Positions 49,301-62,800 of a DNA stretch of 64,000 nt are shown here, piece after piece. Numbering within the stretch: the first letter of the stretch is position 1; each line of letters starts with the position of its first letter. The notes beneath the pieces were generated by a model, which saw nothing but the letters and a program-made list of their open reading frames with translations, did no database searches and was not told the DNA's origin. The DNA comes from Halichondria panicea. Lineage: Eukaryota > Porifera > Demospongiae > Suberitida > Halichondriidae. Location: the NCBI RefSeq assembly GCF_963675165.1, contig NC_087377.1:4464042-4528041 (forward strand), in the 5' to 3' direction. A program made the position numbers and the translations under genes.

Positions 49301-52300
49301 ATGTCGACAGAAATGTGGTCTAACAGCTTGTTTGGATGTTTCTCAGATATCGGCACATGTGAGCAGCATGCTATAATTATTACGTGTCGCTATTATATTA
49401 TATATTTGTAGGTAGCTACGTTGTCTATTAGAGATCTACTTAGAGACCATTAATTTTGTTTGCCAATTGAATGCTACAGTGTCCCAATATTATTACACGT
49501 ACATTACATGGCGGTCATGTGTACACAAGCACTGGTAATGACAATGTATCATAATTATGCGCTACAATGCTTTTCAAGTAGGTTGAATATCATTCAAAGT
49601 TGAATTGAAGTCATTATTAGCAATGGCTAGTGGAACAGTCACAACAAGGTAGCAGCAATAGTTAGTGAGACCCTCCAAGCAGTAAAAAGCAGCTTGGACA
49701 GGCAAATTCTTGAGAGGAGCTCTGTCTGTACCGTTGAGTATTCCAGTACAGTCACAGACATGATAGAGAATTATGGAAATGTAGCAAAGTTCTGTCGTAA
49801 ATTACTGTGCCGATACGATGAACCAACTATCAATGAATACAAAGAGACATTTACCTATATTCAATCATTGATGTAATGGGTACACAAAAAGTCTGCTTTT
49901 AAAAACCAGCTTACTAAGACAAAAATGAACATTACTTACCAACCTAAAGCCAAGTGGCTTTGATTTTACTTGCATACAATGCCCAGCTACTTAAGAAAGA
50001 GGGAATCATTAATATGTTGGGCTGTAGTCACAGCCTCTCCTTGTAGAAGGTACACAAAGTCACTAGATAGAGCCGAAACGATAATACAACACTCAAAAAA
50101 CTGCCTTTGAAAGTTTTCAAGCTCTTGGTGAGATACACAACGTTTCTATATGATGCACAGTAGGTGTGGATGCTCAGCACAATACTAAGAGTCCCAGTGG
50201 GGAGCTGTGAATGATAGTAATAACATTTCCCGCTGGGTTGGGGGGGTGTCTTGAGCCGAAACGCGGATCAACCTTTTGGCATTACACAGAAGTGATTGTG
50301 CACACGTGCTCCGTTTCCCATCCCTCTCCTTCTTATATCTATGGTTTATGTCACAGTGTGTCACATGCTTTGTGGTTTAGTGGCTTAGTGTGAGTGTAGT
50401 ACATGCAGAGGAGGTAGGATAGGCCTTATTAAGTCACTAATGAGGGTATCGTACAATGGTCTTAATTGCATTTGCACATGATTTGCTCACGTGTGACAGC
50501 GGCTTGTGTTGGAAGTGAACAGTCTCCAACAGAGCTAGCTTGACTGATTGAGTCTACAATATCTATGTGAGATTGTGGGTATCCACGGGCCAAACCTCGA
50601 AACTGACTTTGAGAAAACAACTAGCGTTTGGCCCCACTGTTAGCGCTAGAGCTGACTGAGTAGTAACAGTGGGCCAAACTAAAATACAATCAAGACCCTT
50701 GTACGATACCCTCATTAGTGACCTGTCCTGCCTTCTCTGGAGTACATGTACTCAACTTTTAACGATATTCGTAGCCTACTTGAAAAGCCCTGCCTGTAGT
50801 TAAAATACCGATGTTGAAAATGGCTGTATGTTGATGGTGATGTTCGTTTCTGTATAAACAGCTTTTAGTTTCTTTAACTTCTACAAAATTGCCATATGTT
50901 GATGATGTTCGTTTGTGTATAAGTTTCTATATCTATACACTCATAATTATTTTATTCCCACTCCCCACCCACGCACGCACACACACAGGTGTCATAGCAT
51001 TCATTGTGCCTTGGTACATTCAGGGTAAGAACGCTGAAGCAGCTGGCGAGCCTTGTCTTCACCACGGACTGGCTGGACTAGTACCTATCCTTGGACAGTA
51101 CTGTCATGCCGTCATTAGGGGGAAGATCAGAGAACAAAAGAGCATTGAGGTAAGAGACTCGACCTTGTGGAATGGTTGCTAATTAGTGAGAGCTTACATG
51201 AGCTACAATGCTGACATGCCACAGCCTACCAGTCTACATCGTTAGACTCTTACATTGACATCAGAAATACTTGCACTCATTTAAAACGTACCCTTTTCAC
51301 CTGGTCTGAAATGCAAGATTGAAAATACATATTCAACTGCTACACACCATAATTATATACATGTAGGCTCTTTACACTATTCTACACACATGCAGTATAC
51401 GTTTTAGTATTAATTTTTTATGCTTTTTCTTTATTTCAAGTGAGATGAGTGAGGTGAAAAGGGTTGCATGTCTACAGTCTATTTGTGTTGAGTTTGGCCC
51501 CGGAAGTTATGTGGTCAATTATGGCTTCATTTATGTTTTGTGGTATGCCAGGGACTGCAACATGGAAAATGCTAACTTTTAGCTGGTTGGAGCTTATCAG
51601 CTCCACAGCATTATAGGTAGAAGCGCTTTTAACAAGGAATCCAATAGTATATGAAACTTCTAAGTATGACAACATTATGAAGGTCAACCTCAACACAAAT
51701 AGACTTTATAGTACTTAGTGTACTTAGCAGAGTCTGGTAGCAAGTTAAGTCGCCATGCATGCATATCATGTGTTTGGACTTGTGTTAGCAGGCCACCTCA
51801 TTACAGCCACGTATTGTCTGGCCGCTTATTAACTTTATTGTTAATTTGTCCCCCTCTGCAGGGTACGTTCTTCAGCGACATTGTTCTGAGTTTTTTCTGT
51901 GGACGGTGTGCACTGGTACAGGAAGCTCAGGTGAGCTGATAGGGTCACTAAATATTCTTTCTGGTGTTACGAACAGTGGTCTTACAAGACCACTGTTTCG
52001 GAAAATAAAAAGACCAAAAGTTTGGTCTTTTTGTTTTTTGACTTGTAAGTTGACGAGTTTGCTGCTATGGAATTAATAGCCACTTTCTTCTCCAGCATAG
52101 GCACATAGGAATATAAGACTGCATGCATGTACATACTGCTAATTATTTTATAATATCCTTTTCTGAAGCTTTAATTTTTTATAGTGAGTTGTTCTGTTTT
52201 GATGGTCAATTTATTTTTTGGGATAGGGCCTTTCAAAGCTACAGAATGAGAATTGTAATTCAGCAATGTAGATCTTAATTTTCAGTATGTATAGACTTGA

Positions 52301-52972
52301 GCAATAATTATGGCAACTGCCTGAATACAACACATGGCTAATCTTATATCAAACAGACAAAACATTAGACTATCTATTAATCACAGTGATCGAGGTTATC
52401 TTACATGTAACTATAACATTCTTGTCCAATACCACTAGCTTTGAAAGGCCTATCAAAAAAGTAGTGTGTTTAGCTAGAATAAAAGAATAGGAATTTGTTC
52501 CGACCCAATCTTCTAAAAATAGCGTGGGCTACGTCAGGAGCATAATTTTTATGAGGGGAGTGTCTTACTAGACTATGCATAGTATTGCAGATTCACATTA
52601 TCGTCTCCTTGTTTGTTAAGTGCTCTGTGATCTAATAATAGTTAATAAGTATTAGCAGCACTTAGCGATTTGACATAATTATATGAACATTGTACATAGC
52701 TAGACAATACAGAATCTGCATTAAGATGCTCCATCTCCTCATATGCTCCTGGCTACGTATATAATTATAGTGATTTCTCTTATAATAATATTATAAGTTG
52801 CTGTTTCGGTAACTATCTTTGATGGTCGATCCATTAAGAATGCATTAGTAGCTTTTTGATGGTGAAATGTGACCATCACTATTTTTAATTACCCCCTCAC
52901 ACACACACACACACACACATGCGCACACAGGAGATAAAGACTCCCGCTCCGTTGGCAATGGCTAGGGAGTGA
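49301..52972 (+). CDS. PLAC8-family cysteine-rich protein D (four exons)
   Basis: Exons 49301-49358, 50989-51149, 51862-51930 and 52931-52972 encode 109 residues. The start is MSTEMWSNSLFGCFSDIGTC; the core has FIVPWYIQGKNAEAAGEPC, VIRGKIREQKSIE and FFCGRCALVQEAQ; the end is LAMARE. It is the most divergent of the four. Its core is split by a phase-0 intron where genes A-C have one 230-bp exon (161+69=230). Two acceptors are preceded by (CA)n tracts. Confidence 0.85.
50433..50722. mobile_element. MITE in intron 1 of PLAC8 gene D
   Basis: Termini GTCACTAATGAGGGTATCGT and the inverse ACGATACCCTCATTAGTGAC enclose about 290 bp with a second inner inverted pair (GGCCAAAC...). No coding content. 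Confidence 0.75.
52213..52465. mobile_element. MITE in intron 3 of PLAC8 gene D
   Basis: The left end TTTTTTGGGATAGGGCCTTT + CAAAGCTA and the right end TAGCTTTGAAAGGCCTATCA are inverted imperfect copies, 250 bp apart. Confidence 0.6.
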
Positions 52973-53245
52973 GATTGAGTGAGCGTGGAAGTAGTACGTA
53001 TCGGACATGAGTTATAAAAAAAAAAACTTTCAAATCATTTTAATTACACCTGTACATACATGTGTAAATTTGTTTTTGGTCCTTGTGTTTTGAATACATA
53101 CGTGGACAATGTTTACATAATTATGCGTAATTTTGAACGTATTACAAATTTATCAGTGCATATGCACATAGATAACCACATGCATGCATGTATACTGTAT
53201 ATAATTATATAGATCTTAATCTGCAAGATTAGTTATGTGACGTGT

Positions 53246-53616
53246 CAGGCCGGGCCGTAGATAGCTTAAGTTTGCAGAGGTGGCAAAATAACAGCTAAAC
53301 ATTTTTACTAAAAAAAAAGGTCAACTGTTATTTCATATCCTCTGACTATGGCAACTTCCAACTTGCTGTGGCCGCACCAACTTAGACCAATTAAAACAAG
53401 GTAGCTTGAGCTAGAAACGTACTCCTGCTTCCCAGAGGCGCAGTGGAGCTCAGAATTTTACCTAAAAGAAAGGTCATCCATCACTCGTTCTCAACATGCA
53501 GTCAGCATGCGCATCAGATAGCCCTGCCCACATCTCAATATCATTACATCATTCTAATCGATAAAAGCATTGGGCATGGCATTGGGCGTTCTGCCCCCCC
53601 GCTGTCTACGGCCCTG
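53246..53616. mobile_element. MITE, CAGGGCCGTAGATAGC family, copy 2
   Basis: Same orientation and content as 21154-21531, with a much shorter C-run before the right terminus GCTGTCTACGGCCCTG. Confidence 0.8.
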
Positions 53617-53873
53617 TGTGTGTGTATAGTAATAGAACATAATTCCTTTTGTAGCGCCTACCACACTAAAAAGAAGACTCCGTGCAGTATAGGTATCGTT
53701 TATAGCGTTAAGGTTAGGGTTATAGGGATATACCACACCTATATGAGGAGGATATAATTATAATCCTCCACTACGGTAGTTACTCCGAGGGGTATGTAAC
53801 TATGGTAGCGGGGCTAGGATATACATGTATCAGGCACATCCTCATAGTAGGTGTGGTATATCTGACTTATACC

Positions 53874-54197
53874 TAGGCCCTGATAAATTACGCTTTTTTT
53901 TCACCCATTATTCTAATTCTTGAAAATGTGCCTATTATTCTCATAAAAAAAGTGCCAAAATGTGACATATCAATTAAGACGTAGACATAATTATAAACAC
54001 AGCACATGTACACATGCAATTGACACACGACATAATTAATGATTCTCAGTGTTATTTTGCTGACTTGAACTGATCCATAATATTCAAGCTCAGCATTTTT
54101 ATCATGAAAACATCGTTAGGCAAAACTTAATGTAATGATCTTTACCAAAAATGGATTAGACACCTAAATTATTCCGAGCATAATTTATCAGGGCCTA
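53874..54197. mobile_element. 324-bp MITE with perfect 8-bp target duplication
   Basis: Termini TAGGCCCTGATAAATTA and the inverse TAATTTATCAGGGCCTA. Flanks are the perfect 8-bp repeat CTTATACC (53866-53873 and 54198-54205), as in hAT-like elements. Confidence 0.85.
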
Positions 54198-54383
54198 CTT
54201 ATACCACCTGACCGCAGCACTATAAAAGGATCTCCCCTAGCAACAATTCAATCCACGATGCATACTGCAAAAAGAGCAAGACTGCCGAATTTTACAGCTG
54301 TCAAAGGGCTTTAAGCAACATGTCGACTCCTACAGATTCTCAGGAGCTTCCTTGGTCCAAGCGTTGTGCATTAGATGTCCCTA

Positions 54384-54735
54384 GCTTTCAAATTTATGTA
54401 GTAAGTTTACAGATAACTGGGCTACATTTTGATACCAAGAACATCCTCTATGCTTATTCCATTGCTGAGATAGCACTGAATAATACAAATTTTACTATTT
54501 TCTGGTAAGCTGCTAACCACAAACCAATTATGTCGCTGAGTGGGTGTACAGGTATTGTACGCCCACTTATGTGATTAATTAAAGTGTCATTGGTTTGTGG
54601 TTAGCAGCTACTGATGTCATCAAAACAGTAGAAAATAGTAAGTTTTCAGTGTTACCTCAGCAATGGAATAAGCATAGAGAATGTTCTTGGTATCAAATGT
54701 AGCCTTACTACAGAAATTTGAAAGCTAAGCTATTA
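54384..54735. repeat. Long hairpin (arms ~145 bp)
   Basis: The arm 54384-54530 pairs with 54587-54735: TAGCTTTCAAATTT, TTGATACCAAGAACAT, CTATGCTTATTCCATTGCTG and GCTGCTAACCACAAACCAAT are all inverted on the right. The spacer of ~57 bases has its own small hairpin (GTGGGTGTACAGG / TGTACGCCCAC). It could be a foldback transposon; transcription would give a long dsRNA. Confidence 0.75.
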
Positions 54736-55560
54736 ATTTTTCAGAAGTTACTACTCTACAAAAGTATACCAGTAAACATTAATTATCAAGAACCCTGAGA
54801 ACCATTCAACAATTATCCTGAGACCTTAGCTGTCTATTACTCTAACCGATTACCCACTATAGCAATTTGCTGTTATTCTATCAAACCTACCATCTTATGT
54901 TTTCATGGAAATGTTTTGGGATATGTTGTAGCTTGTTCATTCACCTACACAATGCCTTTGGTATCAGCACCATTGCTTAAAAAGGTTCCAATTAAAAGAT
55001 ATCGACAAATAAGTACAACTACTCACACATTAATTTTGTGCATGGTAATCTATACTCTCTAAGCTGGATGCACTGTTCTACCGTCGTTTTCATTGTTTTG
55101 AAGCCGTCTTTTTGTTTCAACTGTGTCTCTGATACGTCGCCATGCAGTTCTCATAGTATAGTAGCGTGGGAAGTAGAGAACCGTCTACAATACAATCTAT
55201 ATAATATGCAGGTCACCTATCAGTAATACATGTAGCTATAGGTTAATGGACCCCGAAGTATCCATAGCATAATATAAATGTGTTTGTACCTGTGTTTAGT
55301 ACAGCCATGCACTATAGCTGTTGGTTTGCTCAAGGGTGATTGCTATATATAGACAAGCCTCATGCACTACCACTCACATTTGCATGGGATGTACTCACTA
55401 TAGAAACCATAGCCAGTAACAGTCATTAAATAGATACAACTCCATGCATTAAATATTTTGTCATTGGGACACCAATTATTATAATTATGTCACCTTAGCC
55501 TTAGGGGATTATCGATACACGTCCTTTAGAGATGTGTGTGGTACAATGTTGCATGCATAT

Positions 55561-56335
55561 CAGGGGCGGATCCAGGGGTGATTTTGAGGGGCTGAAGCCC
55601 CCCCTTTTGAAAAAACTACCTATGTATTGCTAGTCTGAGGTTACAACAATTTTGCCACCAACCTTGTTACTTATGCATCTGCATGTAGACTCACTGACTT
55701 AAGAGATGCTAGACAATAGCCAAGTCTAGCTACTAAGGATGTAGGCTAGCTAGCTAGCTGGACATGCATACTATAGATCTACTAGCTAGCGCATAGCTAG
55801 CTAGAACTAATAAAGTGCATAGGTCAACTATTGCTGTTGCTGAGTCAGCTCCTTGTGCAATGTTTTGTAGCCTCGATCATATCCCAGGCCTCTTTTCCTA
55901 GGCCTTCTTGTGAAGGAGGCTATTGTATGCTGTTGAGCTGCAACATGGAGCAGATCTCAGACTTTTTCAGCTAGTTGCAAGGAAGCAGCCTTATCTCCTC
56001 TCACTCTCAGTGCAGTCTGGGTAGGCATTGTGATTCTTTTATGTACCAAGAGTGCATGAATGTAGATGTAACATATACAGTATACATCCTTTTGTTGATT
56101 AGAACGAGTTTTTTGTATTAACTTTTTCATATTCAGTATTCACTTATTAATATGACAGTTCAAAGGTAAAAGTGTAAGCAAATTGTAAAAAAAGCAAAAA
56201 ATTTCGCCTCCGGCAAGGTGGGAGGGGGATGCTCCCCCTCCTATACCCACCCCCTGGGTGGCTCTGCCACCCTCGTACGGGGCTTCGCCCCTTTCTACTA
56301 GCCCCCCCCTTTCATTTTTCCTGGATCCACCCCTG
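55561..56335. mobile_element. Transposon with CAGGGGCGGATCCAGG termini
   Basis: It starts CAGGGGCGGATCCAGGGGTG and ends with CCTGGATCCACCCCTG. Both subterminal regions are rich in G/C runs (AAGCCCCCCCT and inverse). These ends are common in animal non-autonomous elements. A 5-bp CATAT repeat flanks it. A partial TAGCCTCGATC end lies inside at 55869. Confidence 0.75.
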
Positions 56336-56831
56336 CATATGGTATTCAGTTTGTAATGACACACCTAGTAATTAACTACAGTTCTCATAAATTATGACAT
56401 AAACATCCTAATAGACTCAATGTAATTTGATATTGAAGGGTGTATATACATGGATTCATTTCATATATGTTGTATTCTGGGAACGTAGACGGAATGTGCA
56501 TGCATGTATTCTATAGCTTAAGATTCCCCTTAAGAATGTATTATAATGATGGCTGTCTCATACAAAATTAACGGTTTCCATTAATTGTTACATAATAATT
56601 ATTGTCTCGAGAAAATTAATGGGCGCTTTAAGAGAAGTCATTTGATACCCTATTAGCAACCTCCTATCAAAACATAAAGGCAAAGTTTAATTCCCAGAAC
56701 ATCACATAGTCTATACTCCCTATACTCCTCTTCATACACTCCTGGCTATACTAATGCAAGAAACCTATAGTTACTGTGTAGCTAACTATAACTCAGCAAA
56801 CTGATTCTGTTTTATTGTCAGAGAAATAATT

Positions 56832-59800
56832 ATGAATGTGCTATATTTTGCTATTCTACTGTCTGCTTTGACATCATGGAGTTATGCTGTGGAAACTCAA
56901 GGTGATAAGTTATAGTAAAAACTTTGATCAGTGGATTAATTTTTGTTATGTCAGAATTAAGTTTTATAATTATTATTGTGTACTGTATGCATGCATGTGG
57001 TAATCTATGTAGTTTGATATAACGTTCTCTCTTGCAGATGTGATTTCGAGGACTACAGGCAATTCTTTTGTCGTTGCTTTCTCAAGGAATGGCTTTCCTC
57101 TTGCCGATCTTGATATAAATGAAGATCTAAATCTATCTTTATTCATCACGACCACTGAATCGAGTCCTGTTAGTTTCAGCGTTACTGGAAACGGATTCAA
57201 TTTTGATGGCATTGTGTCATCAAATGTATCGACTCAAGTTAGTATCCCGCGTAGGTTCGAAGTTCTATTTCCTAACAATACGGAACATGGTCTGCTAGTC
57301 CAAGCTGAAGGAAATAATACAATCAATGTTCTTGGAATTTCTTATCACGAAGTTACTGCTGATGCTTACTTGGCCCTTCCTGGTGAGGTAATGCCAGTAG
57401 ATTTGTATGAGTACTATGCAATCTCGTACCCTGTTCAAGTCCTTCAAACAGTCCAACCCCCCAGCTTTATTCTACTGGTAGCCGCTGAAGATGACACTTT
57501 TGTCAGAACACCTTCGTTGAATATAACACTCAACAGACTAGAAACGTATCAAATACTCAGTTTAAACGACCTGACAGGAACGAGGATAATTAGTTCCAAA
57601 CCTATCTCAGTTCTTAGCGGTAATGATTGCGCTGTTGTACCTGTTGATAATATTACCGAAACATGCAACCATCTAATCGAGGAAATACCACCGACCGTAA
57701 CTTGGGGCACACAATTTCTTGTTTCGTCGTTTTTAAGCCGTCTATCTGGTGATTTTATTCGTGTTATGAGTGTCCGTGAATCAGTAGTGAATGTCACCTG
57801 TGTACCTAGTACTCCTCCTATATCCCAGTTTGTATTAGACGGTGGTGGAAGTTTCGCTGAATTTGAAATTCTTCCAGGCAGCTTTTGCAGTTTTGCAGCA
57901 TCTTCTCCAGTGCTTGTAACTCAGTACGCATTGCATAATTCCATTGATGGAGTTGGTGATTCGTCTATGATGATAATACCGTCAGTTGAACAGTACACAA
58001 ATAACTTTGTTTTCGAATCTTTTTCGAATTTTTCATCCAATTTCATCAACATGTATGTTACGTCTGAGTTTTATCAGCCTGAGCAAATTTTCATCGATGG
58101 CTCTTCCGTCGCTGATTGGACGCAGGTGGCCTGTCCTAATGACAATACAGTTTGTGGCTATATATCAAGAATGAATGTGAATGCTGGAACACATTCTCTC
58201 TACCACCAAAACAGTTCTGCACGTTTGGGACTGTCAGTGTATGGATTTGCACACCATAATGCTTATGCTTACCCTGGAGGTATGAGACTGTCCCCCATAC
58301 AGTGTGACTGTGAACCTGGGATATTTTGCTTGAATAATAACGGACAATTTGACTGTGGCTGTGCAGAGGGTTTCCAAGGCAATGGATTGAATTGTACAGG
58401 TGAGTGAGTACTTGACGGCACCGATGCTAACAGCTAGGATATCACAATTGTAATGTGTGTGCATGTTTGATTAACATACGTACGTAGGGATCGATTTCAT
58501 GACTATGTATATAGTAATGTACACAAAATGAAGTATTTTATTCTAACAGATGTGACTCCAAATATATCCTTGCTACTGGACAATGTGCTGAGTCAGCACG
58601 GTGTGAGAGAGTTGGAGAGTGGTATATACAGTGTTGGATACGGGCATACGTTTGGTGTGACCTGCCAGACTAACAACTTTGCTAGAGCGGAGTGGAGACT
58701 ACGGAGAGACATGAGCTTAGGTGAGGAATAACTCATTACTGCATGTATAGCAGTGATGTCCACACACTTTTTAAAGTGGCTATTTTCAATGCTCAATAAT
58801 CTCAATACAACACACACGTTAAATTTGCCGTAATGCAAAACTTTACCCAACAAAGCCTCCTAGTTTTTATTACTGGTTGTTAGCATTAATTCTTAGATCT
58901 GTACGTAGCAATTAAACTATATAGGCCTGCATTTGTAAGAGGTGGTTATTTTTGTCTAGGTAGCACCAACCACCACACTGAGAACAGTGTGGGCACATCC
59001 CTATACTGTAGTTCCCTCTATACACATAATGATGTATAATCCCTTTAATCATAATTATAACATCTTTTGAGCACCCATGGATACATAACTTTATACATAA
59101 CATTGTTTGTTCAGTTTTAATCTTGCTTTAGTTGAGGAGGAGAGAACAATTGAAACGGGAAACAGCTCTGGACTGTTGTACACTTATCGCGAGTCCGAAT
59201 CAAGGGTGGTGCTTCGAACTGCAATCTTTAACACTTTTACAGTTTCCCTAAATTTTGGACTACAAGATCCTGAGATAGGAGCTCATCATCGCTACATTTG
59301 TGTGGCTAACAATTCTGGTCTTACTGAGAGTCGCAGTGTGGAGATAGTTCCAACAGGTAACTTATTTATACATGTAATAGTTGTACATGTATTGGATTTG
59401 TAACCCGAGGGAATACATACAACGTACTGCACGAGGGTAAACAAATCCAATACACATGCAGATATATCCATGCATAGCACCCGCACTGGTTTTATTTAAA
59501 AGAGAGGGTCTTTAAAATGGTGGAGGGAGGGCCACAGCATGTACCCTATATATATAGGGTATAATTTTATGAGAGTACCGTAAGACCTCGATTTAAGGCG
59601 ACCCTCCAAATATGCGACACCCAGGAGCTTCAGCAATTTTCTGACCTCTAAAAGTAGTGACAGCTGCATTGACAATTATTTTTTAATGTCGCGTTCTAAA
59701 TAGAGGTAAATGTAGCCACTCCCTAGCCTCGATTGTAGCCCACTGGAAAATCAGTGTTTTTAAGCAGCCTGAAATCGAGGCAAGTAGACTCTGTAAAGTT

Positions 59801-62800
59801 ACCTCCAATTAGATACGACCCTCTAAATATGCGACACCAGGACTTCAATATAATTTTTCAACCTCCAAAAGAAGCAACCTCTGGCTTCATAATTGTTAAA
59901 AAGTGTCGCTTTAAATCGAAATCTTACGGTACACCCTATAGGGTATACACCTATAATAGAAGAATATATAATTATATGAGATTTGCAAGCTAAGTGCAAG
60001 ATAATTTTGTTCGCCATATAGTTAATTATGTAAATAGTGAGTCGTTAGTCTATATAGAGGCTATAATTATATGCATGCACTATAATTATTATAGACAATA
60101 CGGTTTTCGGCTGTTAACATTTCCCATTTATTTTCTTACTGGTGTAGTGTGGTCCAATAGCGAGCCAAGTTATGTCAGGTTCACCTTTGACCCCAGTACA
60201 ACCTCAGTCTTCTTGTTTGCTGGTATTTTCAGCTATAAAGTGAGTGTAAATTTGCCTGCAGGTATATATACATGTGCAAGCATGGTCTTTAACGGTGGTA
60301 TTAAATTTAGTATCGATCCCATGCATCCTTGCAGATTGTAGATGTTTTAGTTGTCAACAATTCTGAATATAACGAAACACCAACAGTGCAGTGTCAGCTA
60401 TTGTCAGCCCAACTTAGGTGGGTGCCTATTATATCCAGCACTTTGTAGTACTTCACACTGGAGCAGCGAACTGTAATTATTATATATGCCTCACGATTGG
60501 TTTCCGCATAAGTCACCGAACTCCGTCAGACATCAAAATGCGGCAGGTAAAAGCACGAACAAAACAAGTTGATTGCACACTCTAATAGCTATAGATGGCC
60601 ATAATAATAATAAAACCAGAATAGGCCAGATCGGTTCCAGTCGGAACAGTGATCACTTGAAAAAACAGCCAAATAATTCGATTTTCCAAAACATACTGAT
60701 TGTCTAGCCTCGATCCCAGGCCGAGTTTTCGCTTTTATAACGGTTAGGCGAACTCACCTAACCGTTATAAAAGCGAAAACTCGGCCTGGGATCGAGGCTA
60801 ACTGATTGCCATGCAAACTGCACTGCTAGAAAATTTAGACTTTGAACTCTTGGCATCCTTTGCAAGAATTATATATGGTTGATTATTTCCCACTCCTTGA
60901 GTTTCCCCGTGATTATGCCTGTGCTCATGAGACTAATGTAATTACAAAATGCGCCAACGGCGTGGCTGCTGTATTAAATTTTTCGACACTTTGATAGGCA
61001 TATTTGTGATGCTTTAGGCTTATTGTGCATATAATTATGTATAACTGTCTATATATGCAGCTGTAAAACAATTAGTGTGTTGGTCCACCTGCATGTGTGC
61101 TAGGAGATTGCACTCGATACTAGACAAGCTGTAGCGCATAAGTTCCATCTCGGATTGAAATATTTCTAAAAATGCGTCACTGCAAAGTGAATCAGTTTCT
61201 GACGCTGTAATTACATCAACTACAAGTAGCATGCAGCAATTGTATCATGATAATCATAAATATGCTAGCTTTATATACGTCTACGTACATGCAGCTTTGA
61301 CATAATTATATCCACTGAGGCATCAGCACGTGGTGACTATTTCCAACTTCCACACAAGTTTGCTTCTTTTAATAGTAAACTATAGGCCTATACAAGTGGT
61401 GGTTGTTTTTGTCTGTCGGATCCATGCATGCAGTTATTATTCCACTATACTTGACACAATCACTTTTATATTTGTTAACATGGTGCGCTAGTGATGTATC
61501 TATGCACACAGAAGAGAAGTTGATGTTACCAATGGCAACAAGAGATGGGATTGCGTTGTAGGTCTACCAGCGAGTCAAAGTTTAGACCTCTCTGTGATTG
61601 CCCCAGCCCTTCTCGAGTTTAATATAATAGCAGAGAGCAGCATCAATAGTAAGTTTCCGAAGGAAAGAAAAGCAAAAGAATGCATGCATGCCCATAATTA
61701 TAATTATGTATATTGGACAGTGGCATTGTGTTCTACAATCTGTATACCATGCCATATGGATACCTATTATTATAGATTTTACTTTCGTGCAGTTTTATTT
61801 GTATAATTATATTCTCTCAAGATGCTGGGAATACATAAAACTGCCCCAGCTCAGGTACAAATCCATTACACCACCCTATAGATATCCATAATTTAATATA
61901 CATGCGGTCCGCATGCATGCAAATAACAGGTGCTTTTGGGGAACAAATTCAAGTTTTGGCGGCCATTGTACAGAGGTGGCCTTTGCTGAGGGGTTGTTTT
62001 GTATACACATGCATGCATGCACATGCACTGTTCTTTGGGGCTGGCAGTAGTTGGCCTAAGATGCACATAATAATTATTGGTTCTGAATTTGTAGAAATTA
62101 TGTGTGTTTTACTTTCTGATTGCAATTAGACGTAAAAGGTGCAATTATTTCTTGCTTATTAGTTTCTGCGGTAGGATTCTGTGACTACGAGCTTAATGCT
62201 GACTCAGCACACGGCATTTACAACTGGAGCGAAACTGAAGTAGGAGACGTAGTCAATCTATCGTGTTTCTATGATAATCAGGATGAAACCACCAATAGCA
62301 ACACTGCCGGAGTGTCTAGATTATGCCTTGGGCATCGAAACTGGTCGGAAATTGACATTGGGGAATGTATTTCATTTGTTGTTTTTGGATTTCAACAAGT
62401 TAGCATTGCGGTGAGTCTTGTTATTGTATGTCTCTGTTACGTACGTTACAGGCCTCGTTTTTGTGCGCATTCTATGTTTCGGGGCAAATGACGATGAAAT
62501 CTACAGCAGCCTCATTGATTTCTTAAGTGTGTGCATTCCATTGTAAAGTGCTATACCAAGGGCGTATAAAGAGAAAGAGGGCATGCAACTCACTATCAAC
62601 CCTATGTATGAGCAAAACTAAAGACACAGACTGTATAATTATACTACATGTATATGTACACAAGAATCGAATTTATTTACCGCCCCCTTTAGTTTTTGCT
62701 CGCAAGCTGTTGCATGCATGCATGCATGCGATCTCTTTTTATACGCCCTTGCATGGTGCTACTGATTATTGTATAAGTGCATGTGCCTACTGTTGGTTTT

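Larger units (their letters stand above)
52973..56831. other. Intergenic, transposon-rich stretch
   Basis: No gene seen between the last PLAC8 gene and the adhesion-receptor gene. It is a string of inverted-repeat elements at 53246-53616, 53726-53864, 53874-54197, 54384-54735 and 55561-56335, listed separately where clear. Confidence 0.55.

Noticed and set aside
49694-49876. 60-codon frame in intron 1 of PLAC8 gene D
   Set aside because: No recognisable family and no splice sites. It may be a transposon remnant but I cannot support it.
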